From the NCBI RefSeq assembly GCF_004342025.1, contig NZ_SLWN01000015.1, forward strand, positions 124,001-188,000: 64,000 bases of DNA. The letters run 5' to 3'. Below the pieces are notes generated by a model. The model saw nothing but the letters and a program-made list of their open reading frames with translations. It had not been told where the DNA came from and searched no databases. Source of the DNA: Kribbella steppae (GTDB lineage Bacteria; Actinomycetota; Actinomycetes; Propionibacteriales; Kribbellaceae). Both the position numbers and the translations under genes were made by a program. This document shows, piece by piece, positions 49,410-58,471 of this stretch; position 1 is the first letter of the stretch; each line of letters starts with the position of its first letter.

Positions 49410-50369
49410 GTGCGTGGTTCTCTGGGTGGAGTGCGGAGTGTTCCAGGGGTAGTGGCGGTGCTCGGGCTGTTGCTGGGGGTGGCAGCCTGCAGCGACGAGC
49501 CAGGAGTTGCAGCACCAGGTGCTTCTCCCCCGCCATCGGCTAGCCCATCGCCGAGTACTCCGCTGCCCCCTACTGATGGGGACCTGCCGCGGGGTGGGCG
49601 GACAATCTTCCCGAAGTACCAGCTCGTCGGGTACGTCGGGATGCCCGGCTCACCCGCACTCGGTCCACTCGACAAGGACTTGGTGACGAAGGCGGCAAGG
49701 CTGGAGAAGCTGTCTCGTGCGTACGCCGCCGGCCGCACACCGCTACCGGTGATGGAACTGATCACCGTGGTCGCGAAGGCATCACCCGGCAAGGACCGGA
49801 TGTACCGCGGCCGCCTGCCCGACGCGAAGATCCAGGAGTACCTGACCGTCGCACGCAAGCATCGGATGCTGTTGCTGCTCGACATCCAGCCGGGCCGAGC
49901 CAAGATCCTGCCCGAGGTGAAACGGCTCGAACGCTGGCTCAAGGAACCGGACGTCGGGCTCGCCTTCGATCCCGAATGGGCGGTCGGGCCGAACCAGGTC
50001 CCCGGCCGCGTCTTCGGCCGTACGACGGGCGCCGAGCTCGACAGCATCGCGTCGTACCTCTCGGGGCTCGTGCAGGCTCACGAACTGCCGGAGAAGGTGT
50101 TCGTCTTTCACCAGCTGTCGACCAGGATCGTGACCGGGGAGCAGGCGCTGAAGAAGCATCCGGGCGTGGTGACGATCAAGTCGGTGGACGGGATCGGTGC
50201 CCGCGAGGACAAGGTGAAGACGTGGGGCAAGGTGACCGCGAACCTGCCGGCCGGAGTGCATGCCGGGTTCAAGCTGTTCTCCACCGAGGACGCCCGGCAC
50301 GGTCCGTTGATGACACCGGCGCAGGTGCTGGCGCTGCGGCCGCGACCGGAGTTCGTCGTGTACGAATAG
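49410..50369 (+). CDS. Surface lipoprotein of unknown function
   Basis: The 319-residue protein has a lipoprotein signal (VVAVLGLLLGVAAC, Cys near residue 27), then a Pro/Ser-rich linker (residues 40-60) and a folded domain (PKYQLVGYVGMPGSPALGPL, LLLLDIQPGRAKILPEVKRL, VGLAFDPEWAV) with the alternation of strands and helices of a TIM-barrel-like fold. I know no function. GTG 49410 is the start that precedes the signal. It begins 20 bp after the deaminase gene and may be co-transcribed. Confidence 0.75.
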   Translation: MRGSLGGVRSVPGVVAVLGLLLGVAACSDEPGVAAPGASPPPSASPSPSTPLPPTDGDLPRGGRTIFPKYQLVGYVGMPGSPALGPLDKDLVTKAARLEKLSRAYAAGRTPLPVMELITVVAKASPGKDRMYRGRLPDAKIQEYLTVARKHRMLLLLDIQPGRAKILPEVKRLERWLKEPDVGLAFDPEWAVGPNQVPGRVFGRTTGAELDSIASYLSGLVQAHELPEKVFVFHQLSTRIVTGEQALKKHPGVVTIKSVDGIGAREDKVKTWGKVTANLPAGVHAGFKLFSTEDARHGPLMTPAQVLALRPRPEFVVYE

Positions 50370-50388
50370 GGGATGCAGCTTGCCTCAC

Positions 50389-50412
50389 AGGATCTGGCCC
50401 GGCCTAGATCCT
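50389..50412. terminator. Hairpin between convergent genes
   Basis: AGGATCT (50389-50395) and AGATCCT (50406-50412) flank GGCCCGGCC, giving a stable hairpin that spans the prmC stop. It could serve both the lipoprotein and prmC transcripts. Confidence 0.5.
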
Positions 50413-51231
50413 TCGGCCAGTCGCGAAGCGGGGGCGGGCGGCGAGGTCCGGCTGGTCGCGGACCTCGGTGAACAGGCCGGTGGCGGCGAAGACGGCGGGG
50501 GCGGATTCGCCCTGGACGTCGGCGTGTTCGCAGGCGAACCAGCCACCGGGCTTGAGCAGCCGGCCCGCGGTGGCGGCGACGACCTTGATCTCGTCGAGGC
50601 CGTCGTCACCGGACCACAAGGCCAATGCTGGGTCGTGATCGCGGACTTCCGCGGTGACGGATTCCCAAGCAGTCAAAGGGATGTACGGCGGGTTGGAGAT
50701 CACCGCGTCCACTTGGCCGCCGAACTCCGGCAGGCACCCGTCGATGTCGCCCTCATGCAGTTCAGCACCGGTACCCGCGAGATTGCGACGCGCCCAGACA
50801 CACGCATCCGGCGACAGCTCGACCGCATGTACGACGCTGTCCGGCCGCTCGGTCGCCACCGCACCGGCGATCGCACCCGAGCCGGTACACAGATCCACCA
50901 CCAGCGGTTCCTTGACGTTTGCCAGCCGGTCGAGGATCCAGCCGACCATCACCTCGGTCTCCGGCCTCGGCACGAAGACCCCGGGCCCGACTGCGAGCTC
51001 CCGGTAGCGGAAGGCCGCCGTACCGGTCAGATGCTGGAGTGGTTCGCGGGCGGCCCGACGTGCGATCAACTCGTCGTACACCCGCCGCTGGTCACCGGTG
51101 GGTTCGGCCAGGTTCAGCCGGCTGCTGCCGGTGACGAACGCGAGGAGTTCCGCGGCGTCGAAGTCCGGTGAGGCGACGCCTGCTTCCCGGAGTCGTGCGG
51201 TCGCCTCGATGAGCAGCGACTTGGTGGTCAC
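50404..51231 (-). CDS. prmC: Release factor glutamine methyltransferase
   Basis: The 275-residue SAM-dependent enzyme methylates the GGQ glutamine of release factors. Motifs: VVDLCTGSGAIAGAVA (SAM site) and VISNPPYIPL (NPPY, glutamine binding). The N-terminal helical domain binds the factor. Its GTG overlaps the prfA stop as GTGA, linking enzyme and substrate in one operon. Confidence 0.95.
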   Translation of the reverse strand: MTTKSLLIEATARLREAGVASPDFDAAELLAFVTGSSRLNLAEPTGDQRRVYDELIARRAAREPLQHLTGTAAFRYRELAVGPGVFVPRPETEVMVGWILDRLANVKEPLVVDLCTGSGAIAGAVATERPDSVVHAVELSPDACVWARRNLAGTGAELHEGDIDGCLPEFGGQVDAVISNPPYIPLTAWESVTAEVRDHDPALALWSGDDGLDEIKVVAATAGRLLKPGGWFACEHADVQGESAPAVFAATGLFTEVRDQPDLAARPRFATGRRI

Positions 51232-52304
51232 TGTGCCTCGACGGCCTCGAGCCGGGCAGCGAGATCGGCGTCGGTCAGGGCCTGGATCACCGGCGCCAGC
51301 TCGCCACCGAGGACCTGGTCGAGGTTGTGCGCCTTGTAGCCGACGCGGTGGTCGGAGAACCGGTTCTCCGGGAAGTTGTACGTGCGGATCCGCTCGGACC
51401 GGTCGACGGTCCGGATCTGCAGGCGGCGGGCGTCCGAGGCCTCCTGGTCGGCGGCCTCCTGCGCGGCCGCGAGCAGCCGGGATCGCAGTACGCGCATGGC
51501 CTGCTCACGGTTCTGCAGCTGGGACTTCTCGTTCTGCATCGACACCACGATGCCGGTCGGCAGGTGGGTGATCCGGACCGCGGAGTCGGTCGTGTTCACA
51601 CTCTGCCCACCGGGACCGGACGACCGGAACACGTCGATGCGCAGGTCGTTCGGGTCGATCTCGACGTCGACGTCCTCGGCCTCCGGCAGCACCAGCACAC
51701 CGGCCGCCGAGGTGTGGATCCGGCCCTGCGACTCGGTCACCGGCACCCGCTGGACCCGGTGCACCCCGCCCTCGAACTTGAGTTTCGCGTACGGCGCCTC
51801 ACCCGGCTCCGGCGTACCTTTCGCCTTCACCGCGACGGTGATCGACTTGTATCCGCCCAGGTCGGACTCGGCCGAGTCGAGGACCTCGGTCTTCCAGTGC
51901 TGCGACTCGGCGTACTTCAGGTACATCTTCAGCAGGTCGCCGGCGAACAGCGCGGACTCGTCGCCGCCCTCACCGGCCTTGATCTCGAGGATCGCGTCCT
52001 TGTCGTCACTCGGGTCGCGCGGGACCAGCAGCACCTGCAGCTTCTCCGCCAGCTCGTCGCGGCGGGCCGCCAGCTTGGTGGCCTCCTCGGCGAACGCCGG
52101 GTCCTCGGCCGCGAGCTCACGGGCCGCCTCGATGTCGTCGCTGGTCTGCAGCCATTCGGCGTACGTGCGCACCACCGGGGCGAGCGCGGCGTACCGCTTG
52201 CCGACCCTGCGGGCATTGGCCTGGTCGGAGTGCAACTCCGGATCCGACATCTGCCGCTCCAGCTCGGCGTACTCCGCCTTGAGCGTCTGAACCGCCTCGA
52301 ACAT
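51228..52304 (-). CDS. prfA: Peptide chain release factor 1
   Basis: The 358-residue factor terminates translation at UAA and UAG. It shows the PVT form of the PxT stop-reading motif (RVPVTESQGR) and the GGQ loop (SSGPGGQSVNTTDSA). The ATG at 52304 has GGAGG upstream and gives standard family length. Confidence 0.97.
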   Translation of the reverse strand: MFEAVQTLKAEYAELERQMSDPELHSDQANARRVGKRYAALAPVVRTYAEWLQTSDDIEAARELAAEDPAFAEEATKLAARRDELAEKLQVLLVPRDPSDDKDAILEIKAGEGGDESALFAGDLLKMYLKYAESQHWKTEVLDSAESDLGGYKSITVAVKAKGTPEPGEAPYAKLKFEGGVHRVQRVPVTESQGRIHTSAAGVLVLPEAEDVDVEIDPNDLRIDVFRSSGPGGQSVNTTDSAVRITHLPTGIVVSMQNEKSQLQNREQAMRVLRSRLLAAAQEAADQEASDARRLQIRTVDRSERIRTYNFPENRFSDHRVGYKAHNLDQVLGGELAPVIQALTDADLAARLEAVEAQ

Positions 52305-52396
52305 CCCGCACTCCTCCCTTCGAAACCTGTCTGACAACACAAACCGCGCGCCGGTCCACGGAGCGTGAGCTCGCGGACCGGCGCGCGGTGAGGTCG

Positions 52397-52603
52397 CTAC
52401 TTCTTCGCGTACCGCTTCTCGAAGCGGGCCACCCGGCCACCGGTGTCGAGAATCTTCTGCTTACCGGTGTAGAAGGGGTGGCACTGCGAGCAGACGTCGG
52501 CGTGGATCACGCCGTTCTCCGCGGTCGAGCGCGTGGTGAACGTGGCGCCACAGGTGCAGGTCACCGTGGTGTCGACGTACGTCGGGTGGATGTCGCTCTT
52601 CAA
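52397..52603 (-). CDS. rpmE: Ribosomal protein bL31, zinc-binding form
   Basis: The 68-residue protein begins LKSDIHPTYV and carries four cysteines (C16, C18, C38, C41), so it is the zinc-containing (C+) type. The start is TTG at 52603 with AGGAG five bases upstream; more distal starts would add residues absent from L31. The 5' region holds a 12-bp palindrome CAAACTAGTTTG (52665-52676) that includes a possible -10 (TAGTTT). Confidence 0.95.
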   Translation of the reverse strand: MKSDIHPTYVDTTVTCTCGATFTTRSTAENGVIHADVCSQCHPFYTGKQKILDTGGRVARFEKRYAKK

Positions 52604-52700
52604 GGGTTCTCCTAGGTTCAGGTGCCCCGGGTCGCCCGCGGATGCGGACGTGAACCGGAACCAACAAACTAGTTTGCCATCCCAGGCAGGTTTCGGGCGA

Positions 52701-52724
52701 ATCGCCCCGGTCACCCGGGGCGAT
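52701..52724 (-). terminator. Hairpin after rho
   Basis: A perfect 10-bp stem ATCGCCCCGG/CCGGGGCGAT with a tetraloop starts 4 bases after the rho stop. No U-run follows. It likely separates rho from rpmE. Confidence 0.6.
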
Positions 52725-52728
52725 CACC

Positions 52729-54813
52729 TCAGTTGCCGTCGTCGGTGCTGCGACCGCCCGCCGAGGGGGTGGTCTTGTTCACCTGGAGCAGGAACTCGAT
52801 ATTCGACTTGCTCTCCTTGAGCTTGCCGATCAGGAGCTCGAGCGCCGCCTGGCCGTCCAGCGCGGACAGCACCCGGCGGAGCTTCCAGACCACCTGGGTC
52901 TCGTCCTTGCTCATCAGCAGTTCCTCGCGGCGCGTGCCGGAGGCGACCACGTCGATGGCCGGGAAGATGCGCCGGTCGGCGAACTCGCGGCGCAGCCGCA
53001 GCTCCATGTTGCCGGTGCCCTTGAACTCCTCGAAGATGACCTCGTCCATCTTGGAGCCGGTCTCGATCAGCGCGGTGGCCAGGATGGTCAGCGAGCCGCC
53101 GTCCTCGATGTTGCGGGCCGCACCGAAGAACCGCTTCGGCGGGTACAGCGCCGAGGAGTCGACACCACCGGACAGGATCCGGCCGCTGGCCGGTGCCGCG
53201 ATGTTGTACGCCCGGCCCAGCCGGGTGATCGAGTCGAGCAGGACGACGACGTCGTGGCCCAGCTCGACCAGGCGCTTGGCCCGCTCGATCGCCAGCTCCG
53301 CGACCGTGGTGTGGTCGTCGGCCGGCCGGTCGAAGGTCGAGGCGATGACCTCGCCCTTGACGGTGCGCTGCATGTCGGTGACCTCTTCGGGCCGCTCGTC
53401 CACCAGCACCACCATCAGGTGCACTTCGGGGTTGTTCGTGGTGATCGCGTTCGCCAGCGCCTGCAGCACCATCGTCTTACCGGCCTTCGGCGGCGAGACG
53501 ATCAGGCCGCGCTGGCCCTTGCCGATCGGGCTGACGATGTCGACGATCCGGGTGGTGAGCACCCCGGGCTCGGTCTCCAGGCGGAGCCGCTCGGTCGCGT
53601 ACAGCGGAGTCAGCTTGTTGAAGTCCTGCCGCTGCTTGGCGATCTCCGGGTCCGACCCGTTCACGGTGTCGATCCGGACCAGCGGGTTGAACTTCTCCTT
53701 GCGCTCACCCTCCTGCGGCTGCTTCACCGCACCGGTGATCGCGTCACCCTTGCGCAGGCCGTACCGCTTCACCATCGACAGGGCGACGTACACGTCGTTC
53801 GGGCCGGGCAGGTAGCCGCTGGTCCGGACGAACGCGTAGTTGTCCAGTACGTCGAGGATGCCGGCCGCCGGGACGAGAACGTCGTCCTCGCTGATCGTCG
53901 GCTCCGGGTCGAACCGCTCACCGCGACCGCGGTTGCGGGTGTTGTCCCGAGGAGCCGGGCTGCCGTCGCGGTTGCGGTCCCGGTCGCGGCCCCGGCGGCG
54001 CCGGCGACGGCCCTCGCCTTCCTCGCCGCGGTCGTTCTGGTCCTGCCGGTTGCGGTTGTCGCCGCGCTGGTCGCGCTGGCTGTCACCGCGGTTGTCGCGG
54101 TTCTGCCCGTCCCGGTCGCGGTTGGCGTCGCGGTTGCCGTCCCGGTTCTGGTTGTCCCGGTTGCGGTCGCGGTTCTGCTCGCCGCGGTCGCCGCGGCTGT
54201 CCCGCTGGCTGTCGCGGGTCTGGCCGTCGCGGGTCTGGCTGTCCCGGCCCTGGCTGTCGCGGTTGTCCCGGTTCTGGTTGTCCCGGTTGCGGTCGCGGCT
54301 CCGGCTGTCGCGGTTCTCCGCGGGCTCGGCGACGGTGGTGCCGTTCTGCGTCGCGACCTCGGCGGCGGGCGCCTCGGCGGCGACGGCCGGCGCGGCGGCG
54401 GGTGCGGCAGCGGCGGTCGTCTCAGCGGCCGCGGCGCCGTTCTGGCCGGAGTCCTTCTCGGCCGCGGCGCGGGTCCGGCGGCTACCGCCCTCCCGCTTGG
54501 CCGGGGCGTCGGCCTTGGCCGCGGGCGCCTCGGCGGCACCCTCGTCCAGGGTCGGCTGGCTCGCCTTCGGGCGGGATCCGCCCGTCGAGCCACCCGCCTG
54601 GGCGGCCTTGATCGCCTCGATCAGCTGGCCCTTGCGCAGCGCGCCGGTGCCCTTGATGCCCAGCGTCCCGGCGAGCTGCTTGAGCTCGGGGAGCAGCATG
54701 CCCTCGAGGCCGCCTCCGGTCTTCCGGCGACGCGTCGCGGTGGTCGCCGCAGCATCGGTACCCGGGGCCGGCGTGGTGCCGGCGCCGCTGGAGGCTTCAA
54801 CAGTTTCTGTCAC
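52729..54813 (-). CDS. rho: Transcription termination factor Rho with long Arg/Asp/Asn-rich insert
   Basis: The 694-residue RNA helicase has the N-terminal SAP-like segment (LPELKQLAGTLGIKGTGALR), then about 200 residues of low complexity, an RNA-binding domain (AGILDVLDNYAFVRTSGYLP) and the RecA-type motor with Walker A SPPKAGKTM and LLDSITRLGRAYN. Such inserts are typical of actinobacterial Rho and can bind RNA. GTG 54813 is chosen with GGAAGGA upstream. It is followed by a hairpin and preceded by a long leader. Confidence 0.96.
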   Translation of the reverse strand: MTETVEASSGAGTTPAPGTDAAATTATRRRKTGGGLEGMLLPELKQLAGTLGIKGTGALRKGQLIEAIKAAQAGGSTGGSRPKASQPTLDEGAAEAPAAKADAPAKREGGSRRTRAAAEKDSGQNGAAAAETTAAAAPAAAPAVAAEAPAAEVATQNGTTVAEPAENRDSRSRDRNRDNQNRDNRDSQGRDSQTRDGQTRDSQRDSRGDRGEQNRDRNRDNQNRDGNRDANRDRDGQNRDNRGDSQRDQRGDNRNRQDQNDRGEEGEGRRRRRRGRDRDRNRDGSPAPRDNTRNRGRGERFDPEPTISEDDVLVPAAGILDVLDNYAFVRTSGYLPGPNDVYVALSMVKRYGLRKGDAITGAVKQPQEGERKEKFNPLVRIDTVNGSDPEIAKQRQDFNKLTPLYATERLRLETEPGVLTTRIVDIVSPIGKGQRGLIVSPPKAGKTMVLQALANAITTNNPEVHLMVVLVDERPEEVTDMQRTVKGEVIASTFDRPADDHTTVAELAIERAKRLVELGHDVVVLLDSITRLGRAYNIAAPASGRILSGGVDSSALYPPKRFFGAARNIEDGGSLTILATALIETGSKMDEVIFEEFKGTGNMELRLRREFADRRIFPAIDVVASGTRREELLMSKDETQVVWKLRRVLSALDGQAALELLIGKLKESKSNIEFLLQVNKTTPSAGGRSTDDGN
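53915..54320 (-). repeat. Arg/Asp/Asn/Gln-rich low-complexity coding repeat in rho
   Basis: The segment encodes many degenerate copies of short units such as RDNQNRD and RDSQTRDGQ, then GRRRRRRGRDRDRNRDG. It gives a disordered, RGG-like, strongly charged insert in Rho. Confidence 0.85.
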
Positions 54814-55167
54814 GTGAGGTCCTTCCCACACGGATCGTCGGTGTCAGATGTGCGCACCGACCGTTTCATCACCCACGACCGACGCGGTGCCGACTGTTCC
54901 GGCTGCGCGGCGACATGGGTATCAAGAGGCTCTCGCTCGATCTGAGTCCCCTCGGACATCTCCGGCGCAGGCGGCGCAAGTTCAGATCCACAGGAGGGTC
55001 GCCACACAACACAGGGTGCCGGGAGCACAGCCCGGATCGTGACGAGAGTTCACCGATCACCTGGAGGGGATCGGGTGAGTCGAGACTAGCACCACTACGG
55101 GTCGTTCTGCTGACTCGAGGGGTACAACGCGTGTCAGTTCCCGATCATTCCCGCCCGGCCCGCGGTT
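54814..55167. other. Long leader/intergenic region between thrB and rho
   Basis: These 354 bp hold no convincing gene. A TAGTCT -10-like element (55088-55083, minus strand) would give a leader of about 260 bases for rho, long enough for autoregulation by Rho-dependent attenuation. A small GC hairpin (CCGGG/CCCGG) lies near 55018-55034. A short open frame of 63 codons in the leader has no clear ribosome site. Confidence 0.4.
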
Positions 55168-56088
55168 CTACCCCGCCTCCAGCGACCAGACCTGTACGCC
55201 GACTGGATCGATGGCCAGCTCGTACCGCGTCCAGCCGTCCGGCGGAGGCGGCGGCGGCGCCGTCCGCGCCCCGTCTGGGCGGCCCAGTACGACGACGGTC
55301 GGCCCGGCACCGCTCACAATCGCCGGCAATCCGCTCCCCCGCAGCTTGTGGACGAGCGCCAGACTCTCCGGCATCGCCGGCTCGCGGTACTCCTGATGCA
55401 GCTGATCCTCGGTCGCCGTCAGCAGCAACTCCGGTCGTCCCGTCAACGCCGCGACGAGCAAGGCAGCCTTCCCCGCATTCGCCGCCGCAGCACTGTGAGG
55501 TACGACGCTCGGCAGCAACCCGCGCGCCTCCTTTGTCAGCACGCGGTTGTCGGGTACATAGGCAACCGCGGCCAAACCCTCGACCGCCTCCAGCCGAACG
55601 GCCCGCCCCGTTTCCCCTTCTGTCCAAGCGATCGTGAAGCCACCCAGCGCGGCCGCGGCCACGTTGTCCGGGTGCCCTTCGATCTCGTTCGCCAGTACGA
55701 CGAGCCGCTCACGATCCACCGGTTCACCGGCCAGCCCGTACGCCGCCGCGAGACCGCCGACGATCGCGGCCGACGACGAGCCGAGCCCGCGCCCGTGCGG
55801 AATCCGGTTCTCGCAGCGCAGCGTGAACCCGGGCACCGAAGCACCCAGTGCCTCGAGCCCGCGACGGATAGACCGCACGACGAGATGCGACTCGTCCAGC
55901 GGCACCTCGCCTTCGCCGGACCCGGTCACCTCGACCGTGACGCCGGATCCGCCCGGCGTCACGATCAGGTCGTCGTACAAGGTCAGCGCCAGTCCGAGCG
56001 CGTCGAAGCCGGGGCCCAGGTTGGCGCTCGTCGCCGGGACCCGGACCCGCACCTGGTCGCAGGGCCGGCGGTCGTCCTTGGTCTCCAC
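55168..56088 (-). CDS. thrB: Homoserine kinase
   Basis: The 306-residue GHMP kinase phosphorylates homoserine for threonine synthesis. It shows VRVPATSANLGPGFDALGLA and the ATP loop PHGRGLGSSSAAIVGG. Start is GTG at 56088, 10 bp after the thrC stop, in the hom-thrC-thrB operon. Confidence 0.97.
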   Translation of the reverse strand: METKDDRRPCDQVRVRVPATSANLGPGFDALGLALTLYDDLIVTPGGSGVTVEVTGSGEGEVPLDESHLVVRSIRRGLEALGASVPGFTLRCENRIPHGRGLGSSSAAIVGGLAAAYGLAGEPVDRERLVVLANEIEGHPDNVAAAALGGFTIAWTEGETGRAVRLEAVEGLAAVAYVPDNRVLTKEARGLLPSVVPHSAAAANAGKAALLVAALTGRPELLLTATEDQLHQEYREPAMPESLALVHKLRGSGLPAIVSGAGPTVVVLGRPDGARTAPPPPPPDGWTRYELAIDPVGVQVWSLEAG

Positions 56089-56098
56089 CGCGAGGCCG

Positions 56099-57175
56099 TC
56101 AGATCAGGCCGGCGACGCGGGCGACGGCGTCGGTGTCGGCAGGGGTGACCGGGGACTCGATCACCTTGGCGTGGTCGAGTGCGGTGTCGATGTCCTTCAG
56201 GCCGTGGCCGGTGACGGTGATCACCACGGTCGAGCCGCCGTCCAGCCAGCCTTGGACCTTCGCGTGCAGCAGTCCGGCGACGCCGGCCGCGGACGCGGGC
56301 TCGACGAACACACCCTCGCGGGCGGCGAGCTCACGCTGTGCGGTCAGGATCTGCTCGTCGGTGACCATCTCGATCCGGCCGCCGGACTCGTCCCGCGCGG
56401 ACTCCGCCAGCGTCCAGGAGGCGGGGTTGCCGACCCGGATCGCGGTCGCCGCGGTGTCCGGCTTCTCGACGATCGCGCCGCGCACGATCGGTGCCGCGCC
56501 CTCGGCCTGGAAACCCCACATCCGCGGGGTCTTCGAGGCGAGCTTGTCCTTCGCGTACTCCTGGTAGCCCTTCCAGTAGGCCGCGATGTTGCCCGCGTTC
56601 CCGACCGGCAGCAGGTGCAGGTCCGGGGCGTCGCCGAGCGCGTCGCACACCTCGAAGGCGGCAGTCTTCTGGCCTTCCAGCCGGACCGGGTTCACCGAGT
56701 TCACCAGCGCGACCGGGTAGTGCTTGCCGAGCTCGCGGACGATCCGCAGGCAGTCGTCGAACCCGCCGTCGATCGACACCAGCTGGGCGCCGTGAACGAT
56801 GGCCTGCGCCAGCTTGCCCTTCGCGATCCGGCCGGCCGGGATCAGTACCAGCGGGATCAGTCCGGCGCGGACGGCGTACGCGGCCGCGGAGGCGGAGGTG
56901 TTGCCGGTCGACGCGCAGACCACGGCCTTGTCACCGGACTGCGCGGCGAGCGAGATCGCGACCGTCATACCGCGGTCCTTGAACGAGCCGGTCGGGTTGT
57001 TGCCCTCGACCTTGAGCCAGACCTCGCAGTTGGTCTGCTCGCTGAGCCACTGCGCAGCCACCAGCGGCGTCCCGCCTTCGCCGAGCGTGACCACGGGAGT
57101 GTCTGCCGATACAGGCAGTCGGTCCCGGTATTCCTCGATCACGCCTTGCCATTGATGAGGCCGCTGCTGAGCCAT
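56099..57175 (-). CDS. thrC: Threonine synthase
   Basis: The 358-residue PLP enzyme converts O-phosphohomoserine to threonine. The PLP lysine is in NPTGSFKDRGM, and VCASTGNTSASAAAY binds the phosphate. Length is that of the short class of threonine synthase. It starts 3 bp after the hom stop. Confidence 0.97.
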   Translation of the reverse strand: MAQQRPHQWQGVIEEYRDRLPVSADTPVVTLGEGGTPLVAAQWLSEQTNCEVWLKVEGNNPTGSFKDRGMTVAISLAAQSGDKAVVCASTGNTSASAAAYAVRAGLIPLVLIPAGRIAKGKLAQAIVHGAQLVSIDGGFDDCLRIVRELGKHYPVALVNSVNPVRLEGQKTAAFEVCDALGDAPDLHLLPVGNAGNIAAYWKGYQEYAKDKLASKTPRMWGFQAEGAAPIVRGAIVEKPDTAATAIRVGNPASWTLAESARDESGGRIEMVTDEQILTAQRELAAREGVFVEPASAAGVAGLLHAKVQGWLDGGSTVVITVTGHGLKDIDTALDHAKVIESPVTPADTDAVARVAGLI

Positions 57176-57178
57176 TCG

Positions 57179-58471
57179 TTACTCGCCTTCTACCCGCATC
57201 ACACTGCTGACTTCCCGAACGATGTCCATGTCACGCAGGGCCTCCACGGTCGCGGACAACGCGGCGTCGGTCGCGGTGTGGGTGACCACCACCAGCTGCG
57301 CGTCGCTGCCCCGGCCCTCTTGGCGGACGGTCTGGATGGACACGTCGTGCTCCGCGAAGGCATGGGCCACCGCCGCCAGCACACCGGCCTTGTCGGCCAC
57401 GTCCAGCGACACGTGATAGCGGGTCATCGCGTCGCCCATCGGCCGCACGGCCCGCTGGGTGTACGACGACTCGCCGACCCCCGGCACACCCTTGAGCCGG
57501 TTGCGCGCGGCGGACACGAGATCCCCGAGGACTGCACTGGCCGTCGGGGCGCCGCCGGCACCACGACCATAGAACATCAGCTGGCCGGCCGCTTTGGATT
57601 CCACGAAGACCGCGTTGTACGCGTCCCGCACACTGGCCAACGGATGGCTTGCGGGGATCATCGCCGGGTACACGCGGGCGCTCACCGAGTCGGTCGCCTC
57701 GTCCAGTTCGCAGATCGCCAGCGACTTCACCACACAGCCCATCTCGCGGGCCGAGGCGATGTCGGTGGCGGACACCTCGGTGATGCCCTCCCGGTGGACG
57801 TCGGCGATGGAAACCCTTGTGTGGAAGGCCAAACTGGCCAGCAGCGCGGCCTTGGCGGCGGCGTCGAACCCCTCGATGTCCGCGGTCGGGTCGGCCTCGG
57901 CGTACCCGAGCGCCTGGGCCTCCTCCAGCGCCTCGTCGAAGCCGGCGCCGGTGGTGTCCATCTTGTCGAGGATGTAGTTCGTGGTGCCGTTGACGATGCC
58001 CATGACCCTGGTCACGTCGTCACCGGCGAGCGACTCGCGCAGCGGCCGCAGGATCGGGATCGCCCCGGCGACGGAGGCCTCGAAGTACAGGTCGCGCTGG
58101 TACTTCTCCGCGGCGGCGAACAGCGTCGGGCCGTCCTCGGCCAGCAGCGCCTTGTTCGCCGTGATCACCGAGGCGCCGTGCTCGAGCGCGGTCAGGATCA
58201 GGCTGCGGGCGGGTTCGAGCCCGCCGATCACCTCGATGACGATGTCCAGGTCGCCCCGCTTCACCAGCGCCTGGGCGTCGGTGGTGATCAGCGCGGGGTC
58301 GACGGCGATGTCGCGCGCACGGCCCGGCCGTCGTACCGCGATCCCGGCGATCTCCAGGCGCGCACCGACGCGGGCGGCGAGGTGGTCGGCCTGCTCGGTG
58401 AGGATCCGGACCACTTCGGTCCCGACCACACCACAGCCCAGCAAGCCGACCTTCAGGGTTTTGTCGTTCAC
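57179..58471 (-). CDS. hom: Homoserine dehydrogenase
   Basis: The 430-residue enzyme reduces aspartate semialdehyde to homoserine. NAD(P) motif GLLGCGVVGTEVV leads, NGTTNYILDKM and the catalytic region (ALGYAEADPTADIEGFDAAA) follow, and a C-terminal ACT domain (VSLDVADKAGVLAAVAHAFA) suggests threonine feedback control. It overlaps the lysA stop by 4 bp. Confidence 0.97.
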   Translation of the reverse strand: MNDKTLKVGLLGCGVVGTEVVRILTEQADHLAARVGARLEIAGIAVRRPGRARDIAVDPALITTDAQALVKRGDLDIVIEVIGGLEPARSLILTALEHGASVITANKALLAEDGPTLFAAAEKYQRDLYFEASVAGAIPILRPLRESLAGDDVTRVMGIVNGTTNYILDKMDTTGAGFDEALEEAQALGYAEADPTADIEGFDAAAKAALLASLAFHTRVSIADVHREGITEVSATDIASAREMGCVVKSLAICELDEATDSVSARVYPAMIPASHPLASVRDAYNAVFVESKAAGQLMFYGRGAGGAPTASAVLGDLVSAARNRLKGVPGVGESSYTQRAVRPMGDAMTRYHVSLDVADKAGVLAAVAHAFAEHDVSIQTVRQEGRGSDAQLVVVTHTATDAALSATVEALRDMDIVREVSSVMRVEGE

